Positions 10,799-22,824 of a stretch of DNA of 64,000 nucleotides are shown piece by piece (positions within the stretch are counted from its first letter, which is position 1; each line of letters opens with the position of its first letter). The DNA is from Bimuria novae-zelandiae CBS 107.79 (taxonomy: Eukaryota; Ascomycota; Dothideomycetes; Pleosporales; Didymosphaeriaceae), in assembly GCA_010015655.1 (NCBI GenBank), contig ML976707.1, positions 257,091 through 321,090 on the forward strand. The letters run 5' to 3'. The notes under the pieces are model-generated. The model was not told where the DNA came from, did no database searches, and saw nothing but the letters and a program-made list of their open reading frames with translations. The translations under genes and the position numbers were made by a program.

Positions 10799-11753
10799 CT
10801 TGTCTCGTGGTGTGCGGTTCCACCGAGCAAACGCGAGTGAGACGCCGAGAAGGTAATGACGAATGGCTACTTGTGACTTGTGTAGCATGGATATGTCCTT
10901 GCAGTGGATATCGAGCGTAAGCGTGGTCTATCAACAAAGAGAAAATACCTATTTTCTTACTAATGAGCCCCATCTAGTCCCACCTCACATGTGCAATATT
11001 GGTGGAGGTCCCACGTTGTGCCTGGCACAGGCACGACCGGCACTCTCCCTGGGTATGTCCTCTCTGCTGTTGCTTCTGTGCGAAATTATTCCCTGGCCTT
11101 CTGCGCCATGGAATCTGTCCTTCCACAGACTCAGAATCAAATGTAATAGCGCAGACCACCTCACGGTTCCGCACGCCGCGTCAGCCGGCAGTCAGGGTTC
11201 CGTACCAATGGCACATCGCTAGAACGAGGCTCTGTCTGTAGATATAAATGCACAGATTAATCGTACGACTCATCCTGAAGACTACACTAGGAAGTTGGAC
11301 ATAGCGACGAGCATCTCCAGGGCTACAACGCAATCCTTTGAACACTGGCATGCACGTACGACTGTGATCGCGAGCACCCAGATGATGACAATTTGAGAAT
11401 TTATACCTTGGTGTAACCCTCGTGCTGCGAGAGAAAAGCGCAGGTATTTGCCCACGCTTGAGGATATAGGGGAGGCCCTTCGTTCGCCTCATGGCGCAGC
11501 CCGCTGTCGTGAGGCGGTGGTAATTCGGTTTCAGCAGCATGTGCGAATGGTTCGCGCATCTCTTCTAGGCTTCGAAAAACACGCGTGTCGTACACATAAT
11601 TCGTCGGCTCATATTCAGCTTCGATTCAACTTCCTGCTAAAAGAGGCAGTCCCTCAAATTATTCTCACGCGAGACATTTTCACAAAATGCAGTAGTCCAA
11701 CGAAGTTGGCGTCCGACGGACGGACGGCGGGCGCTTCGGGCCAGCCCTTCCGT
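10799..11753. other. intergenic up to the edge of the repeat block
   Basis: No gene is supported. Composition stays GC-balanced to 11753 and changes abruptly at the TA target site of the first transposon. Confidence 0.5.
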
Positions 11754-11755
11754 TA

Positions 11756-11798
11756 GTGTTTCGCACCACCCAATGCACGCTACGGGCCAATGCACGCG
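11756..11798 (+). repeat. left TIR of element A
   Basis: Inverted match to 13847-13889. Contains the direct repeat CCAATGCACGC at 11770-11780 and 11787-11797, offset by 17 bp. Confidence 0.93.
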
Positions 11799-11855
11799 CT
11801 AGTACTTTACCCCTCAATCAACACCATATTTTCGCTGCCTCATAACTCAACCGAT

Positions 11856-13725
11856 ATGGATCTGGTTGACAAAGCAATTAAAAAAATTAAATCCCTAGAG
11901 CTATGCGAAACTTTCTCTTACGCGATAATTGCGAAAAAGTATAGTGTTGTTCGTACAACGCTGATGCGCCGGCACAAAGGGATTACAGCCTCAAGAACAA
12001 CACGTATCTCTAACACCCAAAAGCTCAACCCACAACAAGAGGCAGAGCTTGTAAAGTACATAGAAGGCCTTACAGCTCGTCGGCTACAACCTACAAGGGA
12101 GATAGTACGAAATTTCGCCTCTGCGATAGCAAAACAAGACGTGGGCCAGAACTAGGTTACCCGATTTATCGCCCGGCACAAGAACAATATTGAATTACAC
12201 TAGACTGCTAGAATAGACCGTGACTGACACAGTGCTGATTCAGGGGATAAATATTAGCAATTCTTTCAACTTTTGCATGACAAGATAGAGGAATACAAGA
12301 TACAGCCTCAGCACTCGTACAATATGGACGAGAAAGGCTTCCTTACTGGGATTATTGGAAGAAGCAAAAGGATCTTTAGTAAAGCAATATAGGATAGAAA
12401 GGAAGTAAGAGAAGCTCTTTAAGATAGGAATTGAGAGTGGATAACCTTGTTAGCATGTATATGTGGTGATGGATCCTCTCTCCCGCCCGGGCTTCTTTTT
12501 GCCTTAGCTAACTTATCCATCCAATCCTCTTGGGTAGAAGGCGTACGAGCAGGAAAACATGAGGCCTTTATTAGCTCATCTCTAAATAGATAGAGCAATA
12601 ATGATATAGGCCTTGCATGGCTAGAACAGGTGTTTAATCGATACACTAAAGAGAAGGCTCAAAAGGATAGACGCGCATAGAGGTTACTTATCCTAGATGG
12701 CTATAGATCTTACATTATAATGGATTTTATTAACTACTGCAACTAGAATCGAATTCTGCTTATAGTATTTCCTCCTTATTTAACTCACAGGCTTTAACTA
12801 CTAGATATAGTAATATTTAAGCCTCTCTTAACAGACTACTCTAACGCGCTTATAAAACACCTCTACAACGCCTAAGGACTAGTCCTAATAGTTAAAGGAG
12901 ACTTCTTTTCTCTATTTTAGCAGGCCTAGACCTCTTCCTTTAGAGAAGAGCTTATTCTTAAAGCTTTTAAGGCCACTAGTATATAGCTAACTAACGGAGA
13001 GGTTATCCTTAAGAAATTTATTAAATTAACTCTAGAACCTTAAGATTCACGAGAGAGCTCTACCTTAGTACTTAGTAGGAAGGACTAGCATAAAATTAAA
13101 ACTATCGTACGGTTTTAAGTTAAAGATTAGAGTAGTAAAGACGTTTAGAAGCTTTAACGTTTACTCTACTATATTATAGTTTAAAATAACCTCTTCTATA
13201 CTGAAGTAGAAGGCCTGCGGCAGGCTGTTTTATTAACAAGGAAACATAAGAAGAAGAGCAAGACTCTTAACCTTTAATAGAGAAAGGAATACTATAGTGG
13301 TGTAGTATTCTAGTCACCTTTAAAGATAAGGGAGGCCTGGTTCCGTGAGAGGATTAAGAAATAAGAAGAAAAAAAGCAACAACTTAAGAGAGCTCGTACG
13401 AAGGCAGAAAAGGCTTAATAAAAGGTCCTTAAGCTTTAAGAGAAAAAAGAAAGAGAAAGGTTAAGAGTTAAGAAGAAGGAGGAGAGAGAGAGAATTAAGA
13501 CTAAGAAATAGGCTACTCGGGAACGTTAAAGAATTAAGAAAGATAACTCTAAGAAGGCTATATAACCTTCCTAAAAGGGAAAGAGGAAGGCCCTAAAGCC
13601 TCTCTTAAAATAATAGAAGAAAAAGGCCTAGGTTTAGGATATTACAGAGGTTAAGGATGCGGAGACCTAGAATCCTTCACACGTAATTATAACCTAGGGT
13701 GGCCACAACATTAAGCTTTTGTTAA
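11856..13725 (+). pseudogene. pogo-type transposase of element A, RIP-inactivated
   Basis: The ATG at 11856 opens with DNA-binding helix-turn-helix sequence typical of CENP-B/pogo transposases (ETFSYAIIAKKYSVVRTTLM, then LNPQQEAELVKYIEGL). The frame first stops at 12153-12155. Beyond it the DDE catalytic core is readable in the same frame with many TAA/TAG: YNMDEKGFLTGIIGRSKRIF (first catalytic Asp) near 12320-12380, and LLILDGYRSY (second Asp) near 12690. The tail is a Lys/Glu/Arg-rich coiled-coil-like segment around 13340-13560. Most stops fit CAA/CAG or TGG changed by C-to-T or G-to-A mutation, as RIP predicts. Confidence 0.88.
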
Positions 13726-13846
13726 AATTTAAATAGTACATCTTTTTCGCAGCAGTTTGTTTAGTTATATAATAAATTATTAGAATAATTCAGCTATCGT
13801 GCATGGTTCAGAAACTCATTGTTATTGTAAGAGTGATTTGGTGTTC

Positions 13847-13889
13847 CGCGTGTATTGGCCCGTAGCGTGCATTGGGTGGTGCGAAACAC
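13847..13889 (-). repeat. right TIR of element A
   Basis: Reverse complement of the left TIR with one transition. The last bases GCGAAACAC abut TA at 13890-13891. Confidence 0.93.
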
Positions 13890-13891
13890 TA

Positions 13892-13935
13892 TCGTGCCCG
13901 TGCACCCAACGCGCGCCGTCGGCCAACGCGCGGAA
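13892..13935 (+). repeat. left TIR of element B
   Basis: Matches the inverted sequence at 30231-30274 except for the first base. Carries the direct repeat CCAACGCGCG at 13906-13915 and 13923-13932, 17-bp offset. Confidence 0.92.
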
Positions 13936-14117
13936 CACTATCTACATGACACTTTTTCATCCTAACACAGCATAATAATAATAACAGGCATTAACAAAGC
14001 AGTTGCAGAAGCAAAAAGTACACCTTTAGGAGAGAAAATCCTATAGATAAAAATAGCTTAAAAGCATAGCGTTATTTACTTAACTTTAACGCGTAAAGTA
14101 GAGCTTAGTACGCGTTC

Positions 14118-14534
14118 TGTTAGGATCTGAACATGTATGGGACGCGGAGGACCAACGGGCCTTCAGTGGGGGTGACACTCGGCGGGGTTGCGCAACCGAG
14201 GTCACGTGATGTACCATCCAGCCAAGGCGGTACCAGCCACGGATGGCAGCACCAGCCATGGATGGCAGCAAGACCTTAGATGGTACAAGAAATCCTTATG
14301 TATATAGGAACGCGAGAAATGATCTCTCATACTCGTGTTTAACCTGTTTATTAATCTATTGTTTAGATTTGACTTAGGCTCTCGTCGATTTAATTATAAC
14401 TCCTACGCCCTCTTAATACTAATAACCCCGTTAACTAGCTTAAGCAGTTAATACCCCTTCCTTGCCTAATAAGTACTCCTGCCCAAGAACTAACCCTAAC
14501 TACTTACGGACTAGCTACCCGTAGGGACTTAATA
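14118..14534 (+). repeat. 5' LTR of Gypsy-1
   Basis: Begins TGTTAGGATC and ends ACTTAATA (expected CA changed to TA). Contains two copies of a 19-bp CATGGATGGCAGCACCAGC-like unit near 14238-14272, against four in the 3' LTR. Confidence 0.92.
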
Positions 14535-14581
14535 TCTTAAACACCCTTAATATAAGTACTACTAAGACTCCTACTTCTTCC

Positions 14582-17500
14582 ATGGCTTCAGGCAACACTA
14601 GTGTTACTCTAATAAAGAACACTAAGAACAAGACGCATAAACCTAATTTATATAATAGTAATTATAGTCTTCTTAACACCTAGCTTCTACAACTAGACCT
14701 ATACTTCTTTAACATAGATAATAACCTCAAAGATAAGAAAAAAGTTATCTTTACAGTAACTTACATGCAAGGACTAGCTAAAGAATAAATCTATCCCTAC
14801 TTAGTTAAGTACATAGATATGGACCACGATAATAAGGATAAGGACTACATAAATAGTCACGCTAACGTAGTTAACATTATTAAGGATTACTTAAACTTTA
14901 AGAAATGCCTTAAGCAACTGTTTAGAATTGCTAATAAAATTACTATAGCTAAACGAGCTATCTAAACCATCTAACAACAACGATCTATAATAGAGTATGC
15001 AGCTAAGTTTTGCAAGTACGCTGTATAACTTAACTAAGAAGATAAATCCCTTAAGACTATGTATTAATAAGGACTTAAACGTAATATGCGCGAAGAACTC
15101 TTGCGTAGTAGTGCTAGACTTAATACCCTTAACAAACTATATAAAGAATCTATCCGGATTAATAGAGAATGGTTCGCGCTACAAGAAGAGTTTCGCAGAA
15201 ACCTAAGGAATGTCAGTTTTGGACGACAGGTATCTGTAGTCTATAGGGCGCCACCAAAAGCACCTCGACGACAGCAACAAAGCGACTCTTATGGCTACTA
15301 ACCTATAGAAGGAATCTAGTTTAACAACTTAGAGAAAGGAATAAGGAAGTTTAATAGCTTTTATAAGCCTAACTAAAAGCGCATCTTAGATAGAACCTAA
15401 TATAAGGGGACCAAGACACGCAAATGCTTTATATATAATAAACTAGGTTATATTATTAGGAATTACAGGTTTAATAATAAGGTTATTAGATAGCTGAACG
15501 TACTTACCGTCAACGACACAGAAGTAACCGACGAAGAATAGCAGGTAATACCCTCTATTAAGTAATCTAATATCTTAGATAAGGACTTAGAGTAATTAGA
15601 CTTGCCTAACTCGCGGCTCTACGAGGATATATACGAAAGTTTAGATAAGGAAGAGATAGAGCTAGTGCCTTAATCTCCTACACCTTACCCTAGCTGGAAC
15701 AAACCTATTACTAGTAAGACGACAAATGTTTTTGACTTCTTAGAACAATACCAACCACGAGAAGCAGACTTTGGTTTTATAATAGTAGAATAATAAGACC
15801 TAGACTATAAAGCCATATTCTATCATGCTTACTAACCTAACTTAGTTAGTAAGACAGCACGAGAATGGGCAGACGCTCGCTACAAAAATAAAGACCCCAA
15901 GAAGAAATACCTAAACGAAAGCCCGAACTACGAATCATAGTACGACCTAGACCACCGTAACCCTACGCATAAGACCATACGATAGACCCTCTGCGGAGAA
16001 GACTAATATACCATTTATTACTAAGCTAAGGAATATAGTTACTTTCCCTAAACGTACTAATAATGCTAATAAGAGTGGTTTAACTACCCTATCGCCTATT
16101 ATAACGTTTACCTTTAGGATAAACGTGAAACGCGATACTTTCTACACCTTAATTAAGCGCTAAACTAAGTAATATTACTACTAGTTAATAGAAAATATGT
16201 ATCTAACAAATGGCAAACATGCTTACACCCTGATTATAAAGAACATAAAGAGCAAAAGGGAAAGCATGGGTTTAATCGCATACTAAAAGGGACTACGACC
16301 CTTAGGATTAAAATAGTAACGAAGGAAGAAGACGGTGAAGCTCTCCTAGAAAAGGGCTAGTAGTAGCCTTAGGAGAAGAAGAAGGAAGGACACCTTAATC
16401 CCGTAAAGCTATCTATAGAAAAGATATCTTTTTTAGACCTAGGCTCAGGAGGGAAGACGCCTTTAGAGAATTAAATGCTATAAATGGTTAGGCATTAATT
16501 AAGCTACCGGTATAGCTTAAAGAAATATAAATAAAAGCTATGCTAGACTTAGGAGCACAGGAAAGCTATGTGTTAAGAAAAGCACTTAATAGAGTAGGAC
16601 TCTATAAGCGCAAGAAGGCTATGCCCTATGCTATTTATATCGCGAATGGATAACTAATGCCCGGCAAAGTAACGATTAAATACGAGGTCGAAACTACCCT
16701 TATAATCTATAGACACCAGGAATTAATTACCCTTAATATTATTAAGGAAGCTAATCACGACGTAATTTTAGGACTACCCTAGTTAAGGAAGCACAATCCC
16801 ACGATTAACTAGGAAAGAAAAAAGCTATCCTTTAAGCGCTATAACTATGCATTATAAGCAAAGCCTACGCATTAACAAAGTATAATAGTAGATAAGAGAG
16901 CTATCAATACTATAGTCTCGCGACAGACAGTCGAAAAACGGAAGAAACCCTTGGCAGACGCTGGCAGGAACCACCAGGTCACAGAGCGCAAGAAGATGGA
17001 TGAAAGCACAAACCATGAAATTCCGGAATGCTATTGAGCATGGAATCATATGTTCACCAAAAGAGAAGGAAAAGCAAACCTTCTAGAATATTAGCCCTAG
17101 GATCTAGCGATAGACCTAGTAGAAGGGAAAACGCCACCCTTTGGACTACTATATGGCAAGACTAGAAAAGAACTCTAATAAGAAAAAGAATTTATTGAGA
17201 CAAATCTCGCGAAAGGATACATACGACTATCGAAGTCACTAGTAGCCAGCCCTTTTATGTTTGTCATGAAGAAAGACGGCACACCACGACTATATATTAA
17301 CTATTAGAAGATTAACGACATGACAATAAAAAATTAATACCTACTACTAAATATCTCTAAATTAAGAGACTAACTCTTAAGAGCCAAACGCTTTACACTA
17401 ATAGACCTACGAGATAAATATTACCTTATAAGAATTAAGAAAGGTAACGAGTGGAAGATAGCGTTTAGGTCACGCTATAGACTATTTAAATACATAGTTA

Positions 17501-19800
17501 TGCCTTTTAGACTTACTAACGCACCGGCGAATTTCTAAGCGCTAGTTAACTTTATACTTTATAACTATCTAGACATATTTGTTATCGCATATATAGATAA
17601 TATACTCGTTTACTCTAAGAACGATTTAGATTATGTTCCGCATGTATAGATAGTGTTAACTATATTAGATAAAGCACACTTTAGGATTAAACTAAAGAAG
17701 TGCAAGTGGCACGTAACATAACTTAAATTTCTAGGATACGTTATTAGTATAGAAGGAATTAAAGTTACACCTAATAAGATTAAATATATTAAGAACTAGC
17801 TAATACTAAAGATAGTAAAAAACATCTAAGAATTCTTAGGATTCTGTAGATTTAATCGATAATTTATTAAGGATTACGCAAAGATTACGATACTACTTAT
17901 AAACCTTATAAGAAAAGACACACTATTTGTATAGACTATAGAATATAAAATGTTGTTCTAACTCTTAAAAACCGCATGCATTATGCCACCAGTACTTATC
18001 TACTTTAGGAATAGAAAACCACTATAAATCGAAACAGACGTAAGCGACCTCGCAATAGGCGCCTGCGCAAAGTAAGAAAAAGATGGTAAATGGCACCCTA
18101 TTGCATATTACTCATGCAAGTTTACCGACACAGAAGCACGATATAACGTACACGACAAGGAACTATACGTAATTATTAAAATACTAAAGCACTAGAGAAT
18201 CTACGCTCTTAGCTACTTAACACTTAAGATCTTTATAGACTATAAGAACCTTACACGCTTTACGACCACAAAAGAACTTACGCCAAGATAAGTAAGATAG
18301 TTAAAAACGCTTAGACAATATAAATTTAAGATTGTATATACACCTAGTAAAGAAAACGGACGAATAGACGCACTTAGCCAACGACACAACCTTACAGGAG
18401 ATAAAGTAAAAACCTACTCCGCGATACTAAAATAAAAACCCGACAGTTCTTTAGAACCTATAGCAGAACTTAATTAACTCCTTGTACTCACACGAGAAGT
18501 ACCCAAAGAACAATAAATAGAGGTTATACGACAATACCATAATAACCTAGTATACAGACACCCAGGCATTAAGAAAACGATGGAACTTATTTAACAGAAT
18601 TACACATTCTAAGGAATTAAGAAAGTAGTAATAATATACATACGTAAGTGCGCAGACTGCTAACAAAACAAGCATGCCACTTATCTTAAGTACGGCGAGA
18701 TGCAAGCAATTTAGATTCTAATAGCACCATAGGAAGATATCGTAATAGACTTTATAACTAGACTACCTAAGTTAAAAGATCCAGCAACAGGAATAAGCTA
18801 TAACTCGATATTAGTAATTATATGCAGATTCACCAAATACGTAGAACTACTACTATATTAGAAAACAACTATAGCTAAGGAACTCGCGTTTCTTATCCTA
18901 GATCAACTTATACGACACCATGGCATTCCAAAGACAATTATTAGCGATAGAGACAAACTCTTCACATTAAACTATTAGACAACCCTTATAGCACTTATTA
19001 GAATAAAACAAAAGTTATCGACAGCCTATTATCCGCAAACGGACGGATAGACAGAACGTACGAATTAAATAATTAAAACGTACCTACGCATTTACTGCAA
19101 CAACCAGAAGAATAACTAGATTTTATTATTACTTATAGCACAATTAGCATATAATAACAAGGTATTAGTAGCAATAAGATACACACCATTTTATGCAAAC
19201 CACGGAAGACACCCACATCTCTTTAATTAAGTATTTCCTACAACAATTAAGACGGAAGAAGCCATTAACATGGCAGAAAACATAAAGAAAATACACGAAC
19301 AACTCTAAAAAAACCTCAAGAAAGCTTAATAGCAAAGCATTTCCTACACTAACAAGAAACGAAAAACAGCACCTTAGCTAAAGAAGGGGGATAAAGCATA
19401 TCTGCTTACGAAAAATCTTCGAACCTAAAAGAAAAAGCACAAGAAACTAGATCATGTTAAAGTTAGACTATTTTTTATTTCTAAACAAGTATCACCGGTC
19501 AACTACCAATTAGAATTACCACCAGACGCCAAAATACACCCGGTATTCCACATAGATCGATTAGAACTAGTAGACCCTAAAATACTAGTCGAAACTACCT
19601 TCTATTACCAGCCAGAGGAGGAAACCGAATTCGAAGTCGAGAAGATACTACGACACACAAATTAGCCACAAACCTACTTAATTAAGTGGAAAGAATATCT
19701 ACATTTAGAAAACACATAGGAACTAGAAGCAAACCTTAATAACTATTACCAAGTGTTAGCACAATATCATCGTTAGACCACGAGAAGGAATTAGGGACGA
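14582..19800 (+). pseudogene. gag-pol of Gypsy-1 (gag, PR, RT, RNase H, IN, chromodomain), RIP-inactivated
   Basis: Gag begins MASGNTSVTLIKNTKNKTH at 14582 and ends with a damaged CCHC knuckle near 15420-15480 (CFICNKLGY). The protease site is near 16540 and reads LDLGAQE, with the active-site Ser of D-S-G changed to Leu (TCA to TTA). RT has [19 protein letters not shown] at about 17245-17305. Its active site reads YIDN at 17590-17601, where YxDD is expected, fitting a G-to-A change. RNase H (ETDVSDLAIGACAK) is near 18030-18070. Integrase shows an HHCC finger (YRHPGIKKTMEL, CADCQQNKHAT) at about 18540-18690 and core motifs STAYYPQTDGQTER (19018-19062). A chromodomain (EFEVEKILRHTNQPQTYLIK) sits at about 19630-19690. 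Such chromodomains steer integration to heterochromatin. Confidence 0.9.
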
Positions 19801-20332
19801 TTAGAGGGGAGCTAGATAAAAACTCGTTAAGAAGAGAATCTATTAGTGGATTAAGAAGAGGATTGTTGGCCTGTGACTAGCCCAGATTAGCGAGGAAATT
19901 GTCTTAGAATAGAGTAGCCGCACTCGAGCTCTCCGCCTCTTGCATTTTATCTTAGGTATCTAATAGTTTCTTATCCCGACGCGTAAATAACTTCTTACAA
20001 CTCTCTACCTCCGCTAATTTAAGACGAAGACGAGCGGTCTCTACTTTAGAACAAAGAAGAGCTAGTCGCTTCTTACGCTCTTTATCTTCTACCTTCTCCT
20101 ATTCCTCTTTAGGAATAAACAATTCACACTCGCTCCTTGCAGTAATGCAACTAGCACAACGACTAGACATAGTATTCACAAAATAACAAATGTTCAGCTT
20201 CTCGCAGCGACTACAACGAAAAGGTATCTCTTTACTACTCCCTTTAACACGGCGAATGCGATTACGTCGCTTTTAGGTCGAAGTCTTCTTGCGAGGCGCA
20301 CGCGCTTTGCGGGGCTTGGGATCCTTAGGCAT
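19736..20332 (-). pseudogene. antisense Cys-rich frame between pol and 3' LTR of Gypsy-1
   Basis: A minus-strand frame of 199 codons runs from ATG 20332-20330 to TAA 19738-19736. It is continuous except for a handful of TAA/TAG codons that fit CAA/CAG after RIP, so it was probably once open. The protein starts MPKDPKPRKARAPRKKTST, a strongly basic leader. It continues with a cysteine cluster (CSRCEKLNICYF ... SSRCASCITARSECEL), a Lys/Glu-rich coiled-coil-like segment and a Ser/Leu-rich end. The cysteine spacing recalls fungal Zn2Cys6-like or retrovirus-accessory Cys clusters, but it does not match a textbook pattern. It overlaps the 3' end of pol on the other strand. Function unknown. Confidence 0.6.
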
Positions 20333-20463
20333 GGTTAGGAAGGCATTAAGACTAGAACGCGAAAACAGCGACTCACGCAGGCATTTATATGCGACGACCG
20401 TATCTATAGCTAGGGGGCGCGGAACGAGGATACTAAGGACGCTATCTGGAAGAGGGGAGGTGA

Positions 20464-20918
20464 TGTTAGGATCTGAACATGTATGGGACGCGGAGGACCA
20501 ACGGGCCCTCAGCGGGGGTGACACTCGGCGGGGTTGCGCAACCGAGGTCACGTGATGTACCATCCAGCCAAGGCGGTACCAGCCACGGATGGCAGCACCA
20601 GCCATGGATGGCAGCACCAGCCATGGATGGCAGCACCAGCCATGGATGGCAGCAAGACCTTAGATGGTACAAGAAATCCTTATGTATATAGGAACGCGAG
20701 AAATGATCTCTCATACTTGTGTTTAACCTGTTTATTAATCTATTGTTTGGATTTGACTTAGGCTCTTGTCGATTTGATTATGACTCCTACGCCCTCTTGA
20801 TACTAACAACCCTGTTAACTAGCTTAAGTAGTCAATACCCCTTCCTTGCCTAACAAGTACTCCTGCCCGAGAACCAACCCTAACTACTTACGGACTAGCT
20901 ACCTGTAGGGACTTAACA
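20464..20918 (+). repeat. 3' LTR of Gypsy-1
   Basis: TGTTAGGATC ... ACTTAACA, 455 bp, followed by TSD CGTTC. It is 38 bp longer than the 5' LTR because it has two extra 19-bp minisatellite units (20573-20650), and it is visibly less RIP-mutated. Confidence 0.92.
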
Positions 20919-20923
20919 CGTTC

Positions 20924-22540
20924 CTACTAAGAGGATATAGTAACGCGTTAGAACCTTAGCCTATAGGAGGAGGTAGAGCTTGTAAAGTATATAAATAAGC
21001 TTACAAAAGAACACCTCCTACCTATAAAAGAGATAGTTTAAGATTTCGCCTTAAATATCGCTAGGCATTAGGTCTCTAAGAGCTAGGTATTACGCTTCTT
21101 AGATTATTACAATAATAAGCTTACGTCTTAATTTACTATATCTATAGACTAGCAACGCCATATCGCTAACTCTAGTAATAAGTATAAGCTATACTATAAC
21201 GCGCTACGCGATAAAATTAAGTTCTATAAAATAAAGCCTACGCATATATATAATATAGATAAGAAAAGCTTTATAATTAGAGCTATTAGTAGATAGAAGA
21301 GAATCTTTAGCAAGCGTTAATTTAAGAAGAAACCCTTTAGGCAGATGCTGCAGGATGGTAATCGTAAGTAGGTAAGCCTTATAGCATGTGTGTGCGCGGA
21401 TGGATCTGCTCTTCCTTTAGGCCTTATATATCTGGCTAAATCTCAGAATATTCAGAGCACCTGGGTGGAGGATGTGAAAGTGGGAGAATATATAGCCTTC
21501 TTTAGAGTATTACCTAGTGGCTGGAGCAACGACGGCCTAGGTCTTGCTTAGCTATAATAGGTGTTCTAGCGCTTTACTATATTTAAAGCTTAAAGAAAGT
21601 ACCGCCTATTACTCGTAGATAGCTATAGGAGTTACCTAACTAAAGAGTTTTTAGAGTATTGCTACTAGCATAAGATTCTTATAAGTATCTATCTACCTTA
21701 TAGCACGCACACGCTTTAGCCGCTTAATATAGTAATATTTAAGCCTCTTAGTATAGCATACTTAAAGAAGCTAGGAGAGCGCCTCTTTAAGCATAAAGGC
21801 CTAGTACTAGTAAAGAAGCCTAACTTCTTCTCGCTATTCTAAGATGCCTAGGTGGCTAGCTTTACTAAATTAAATATACTTAGCTCCTTTAAGGCAGTGG
21901 ACGTGAGCCCATTTAACCCTAACATTATACTAGATAAGTTTATAAACAGCAACTCTAAGACTATAAAAGATAGTAACTCTAACGCTACTATCTATAAAGG
22001 AGAATAGTAGAGAGTTTTAGATTAAGTAGTAAGACGTGCGTTAAGGGGTGCAATAGAGAAGGATGCATTAATTATTTAGTAATTACTTTACTATATAGCT
22101 ATCTAAAACACCCTTATAAGGAGCGAAAATAAAGGTCTAATAGACGCTCTTACTACTAAGAGGAAGCGAGAAAAGCAAGGCAAGCCTCTAGCTTTGCTAT
22201 AACACTACGAGTACTAGGGACCGTACATAATGTGGACTCCTCGCTCCTTTTAGGAAGCGCGCACACAGATGAGGTTAGCAAAGCGTAAGGCAGAGGAGGA
22301 GGAGTTCTAAAAAGAAGAGGCAAGAAAGTTAAAGGCTATTACTATAGTATATAAGAAGTAAATTACAAAAGAGAAGCGCTAGATAGCGGCGAGGGAGAAG
22401 AAAAAGTAAAAGAGGAAGCGTGTAGAAGAGCGCTAAGCTATTAATACGCGCAAAGCTAAGAGAGCACGTAAGAAATAGTAGCGCGACTTTTAAAATAGAT
22501 CTTAGACTATATAAAAACGTAAGCGCAAGGCCTCATAGTA
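20924..22540 (+). pseudogene. transposase of element B, main part, RIP-inactivated
   Basis: This continues the N-terminal part left of the gypsy insertion (about 13960-14117). Readable segments are EEVELVKYINKLTKEHLLP, YNIDKKSFIIRAISR (where family members have MDEKGF), then CVCADGSALPLGLIYLAKSQ and LLLVDSYRSYLTKEF. These are the pogo DDE core with first and second catalytic Asp. A basic C-terminal tail runs to about 22540. TAA/TAG stops are frequent. Confidence 0.85.
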
Positions 22541-22600
22541 ATAAAAAGTTAAAAAAAGGTAGAAATATAGTTCTGTAGCTATATAAAGTAGTAGTGTTAC

Positions 22601-22824
22601 TGTTAGATTTGATAGTGTTCTGTCACTTTGAGATAATGCAATGATGAGAATTAATGGTTGTGATGATTTATTAATGATGTTCGTGTTCTGTCTGTGTCTG
22701 GAATGCAGATGTGTGCGAGGCTCCAAATAAGTGCCGCTGCAGCGCTAGCCCTATTTAGAATAGTACAAAAGAGAGAGTGCTCCAGCCTCATATCCACAAC
22801 AGATAGAGGCCATATAATCGGACA
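22601..22824 (-). repeat. 3' LTR of the copia element
   Basis: On the plus strand it reads TGTTAGATTTGATAG ... ATCGGACA. It is less mutated than its partner, the differences being mostly G-to-A/C-to-T in the first ~75 bp. Confidence 0.92.

Larger units (their letters stand above)
11756..13889 (+). mobile_element. pogo/Fot1-like DNA transposon A
   Basis: A 2134-bp element with 43-bp terminal inverted repeats (11756-11798 and 13847-13889, one mismatch) is flanked by TA on both sides (11754-11755, 13890-13891), the target duplication of Tc1/mariner/pogo elements. It encodes one plus-strand transposase, now riddled with stops. The outer TIR begins GTGTTTCGCACC. Its right-hand TA is also the left-hand TA of element B. 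Confidence 0.92.
14118..20918 (+). mobile_element. Ty3/gypsy chromovirus, full-length, RIP-mutated (Gypsy-1)
   Basis: LTRs lie at 14118-14534 and 20464-20918, flanked by the perfect 5-bp target duplication CGTTC (14113-14117 and 20919-20923). Total length is 6801 bp. Order on the plus strand is gag, protease, reverse transcriptase, RNase H, integrase, chromodomain, then an antisense frame before the 3' LTR. It is inserted in the transposase frame of element B. All frames carry TAA/TAG stops of the RIP type. Confidence 0.93.

Noticed and set aside
20289..20761. Overlapping open frames on both strands near the 3' LTR
   Set aside because: They arise from the GC-rich LTR minisatellite reading through in several frames. 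Only the minus-strand frame from 20332 is retained, for its Gln-stop pattern.
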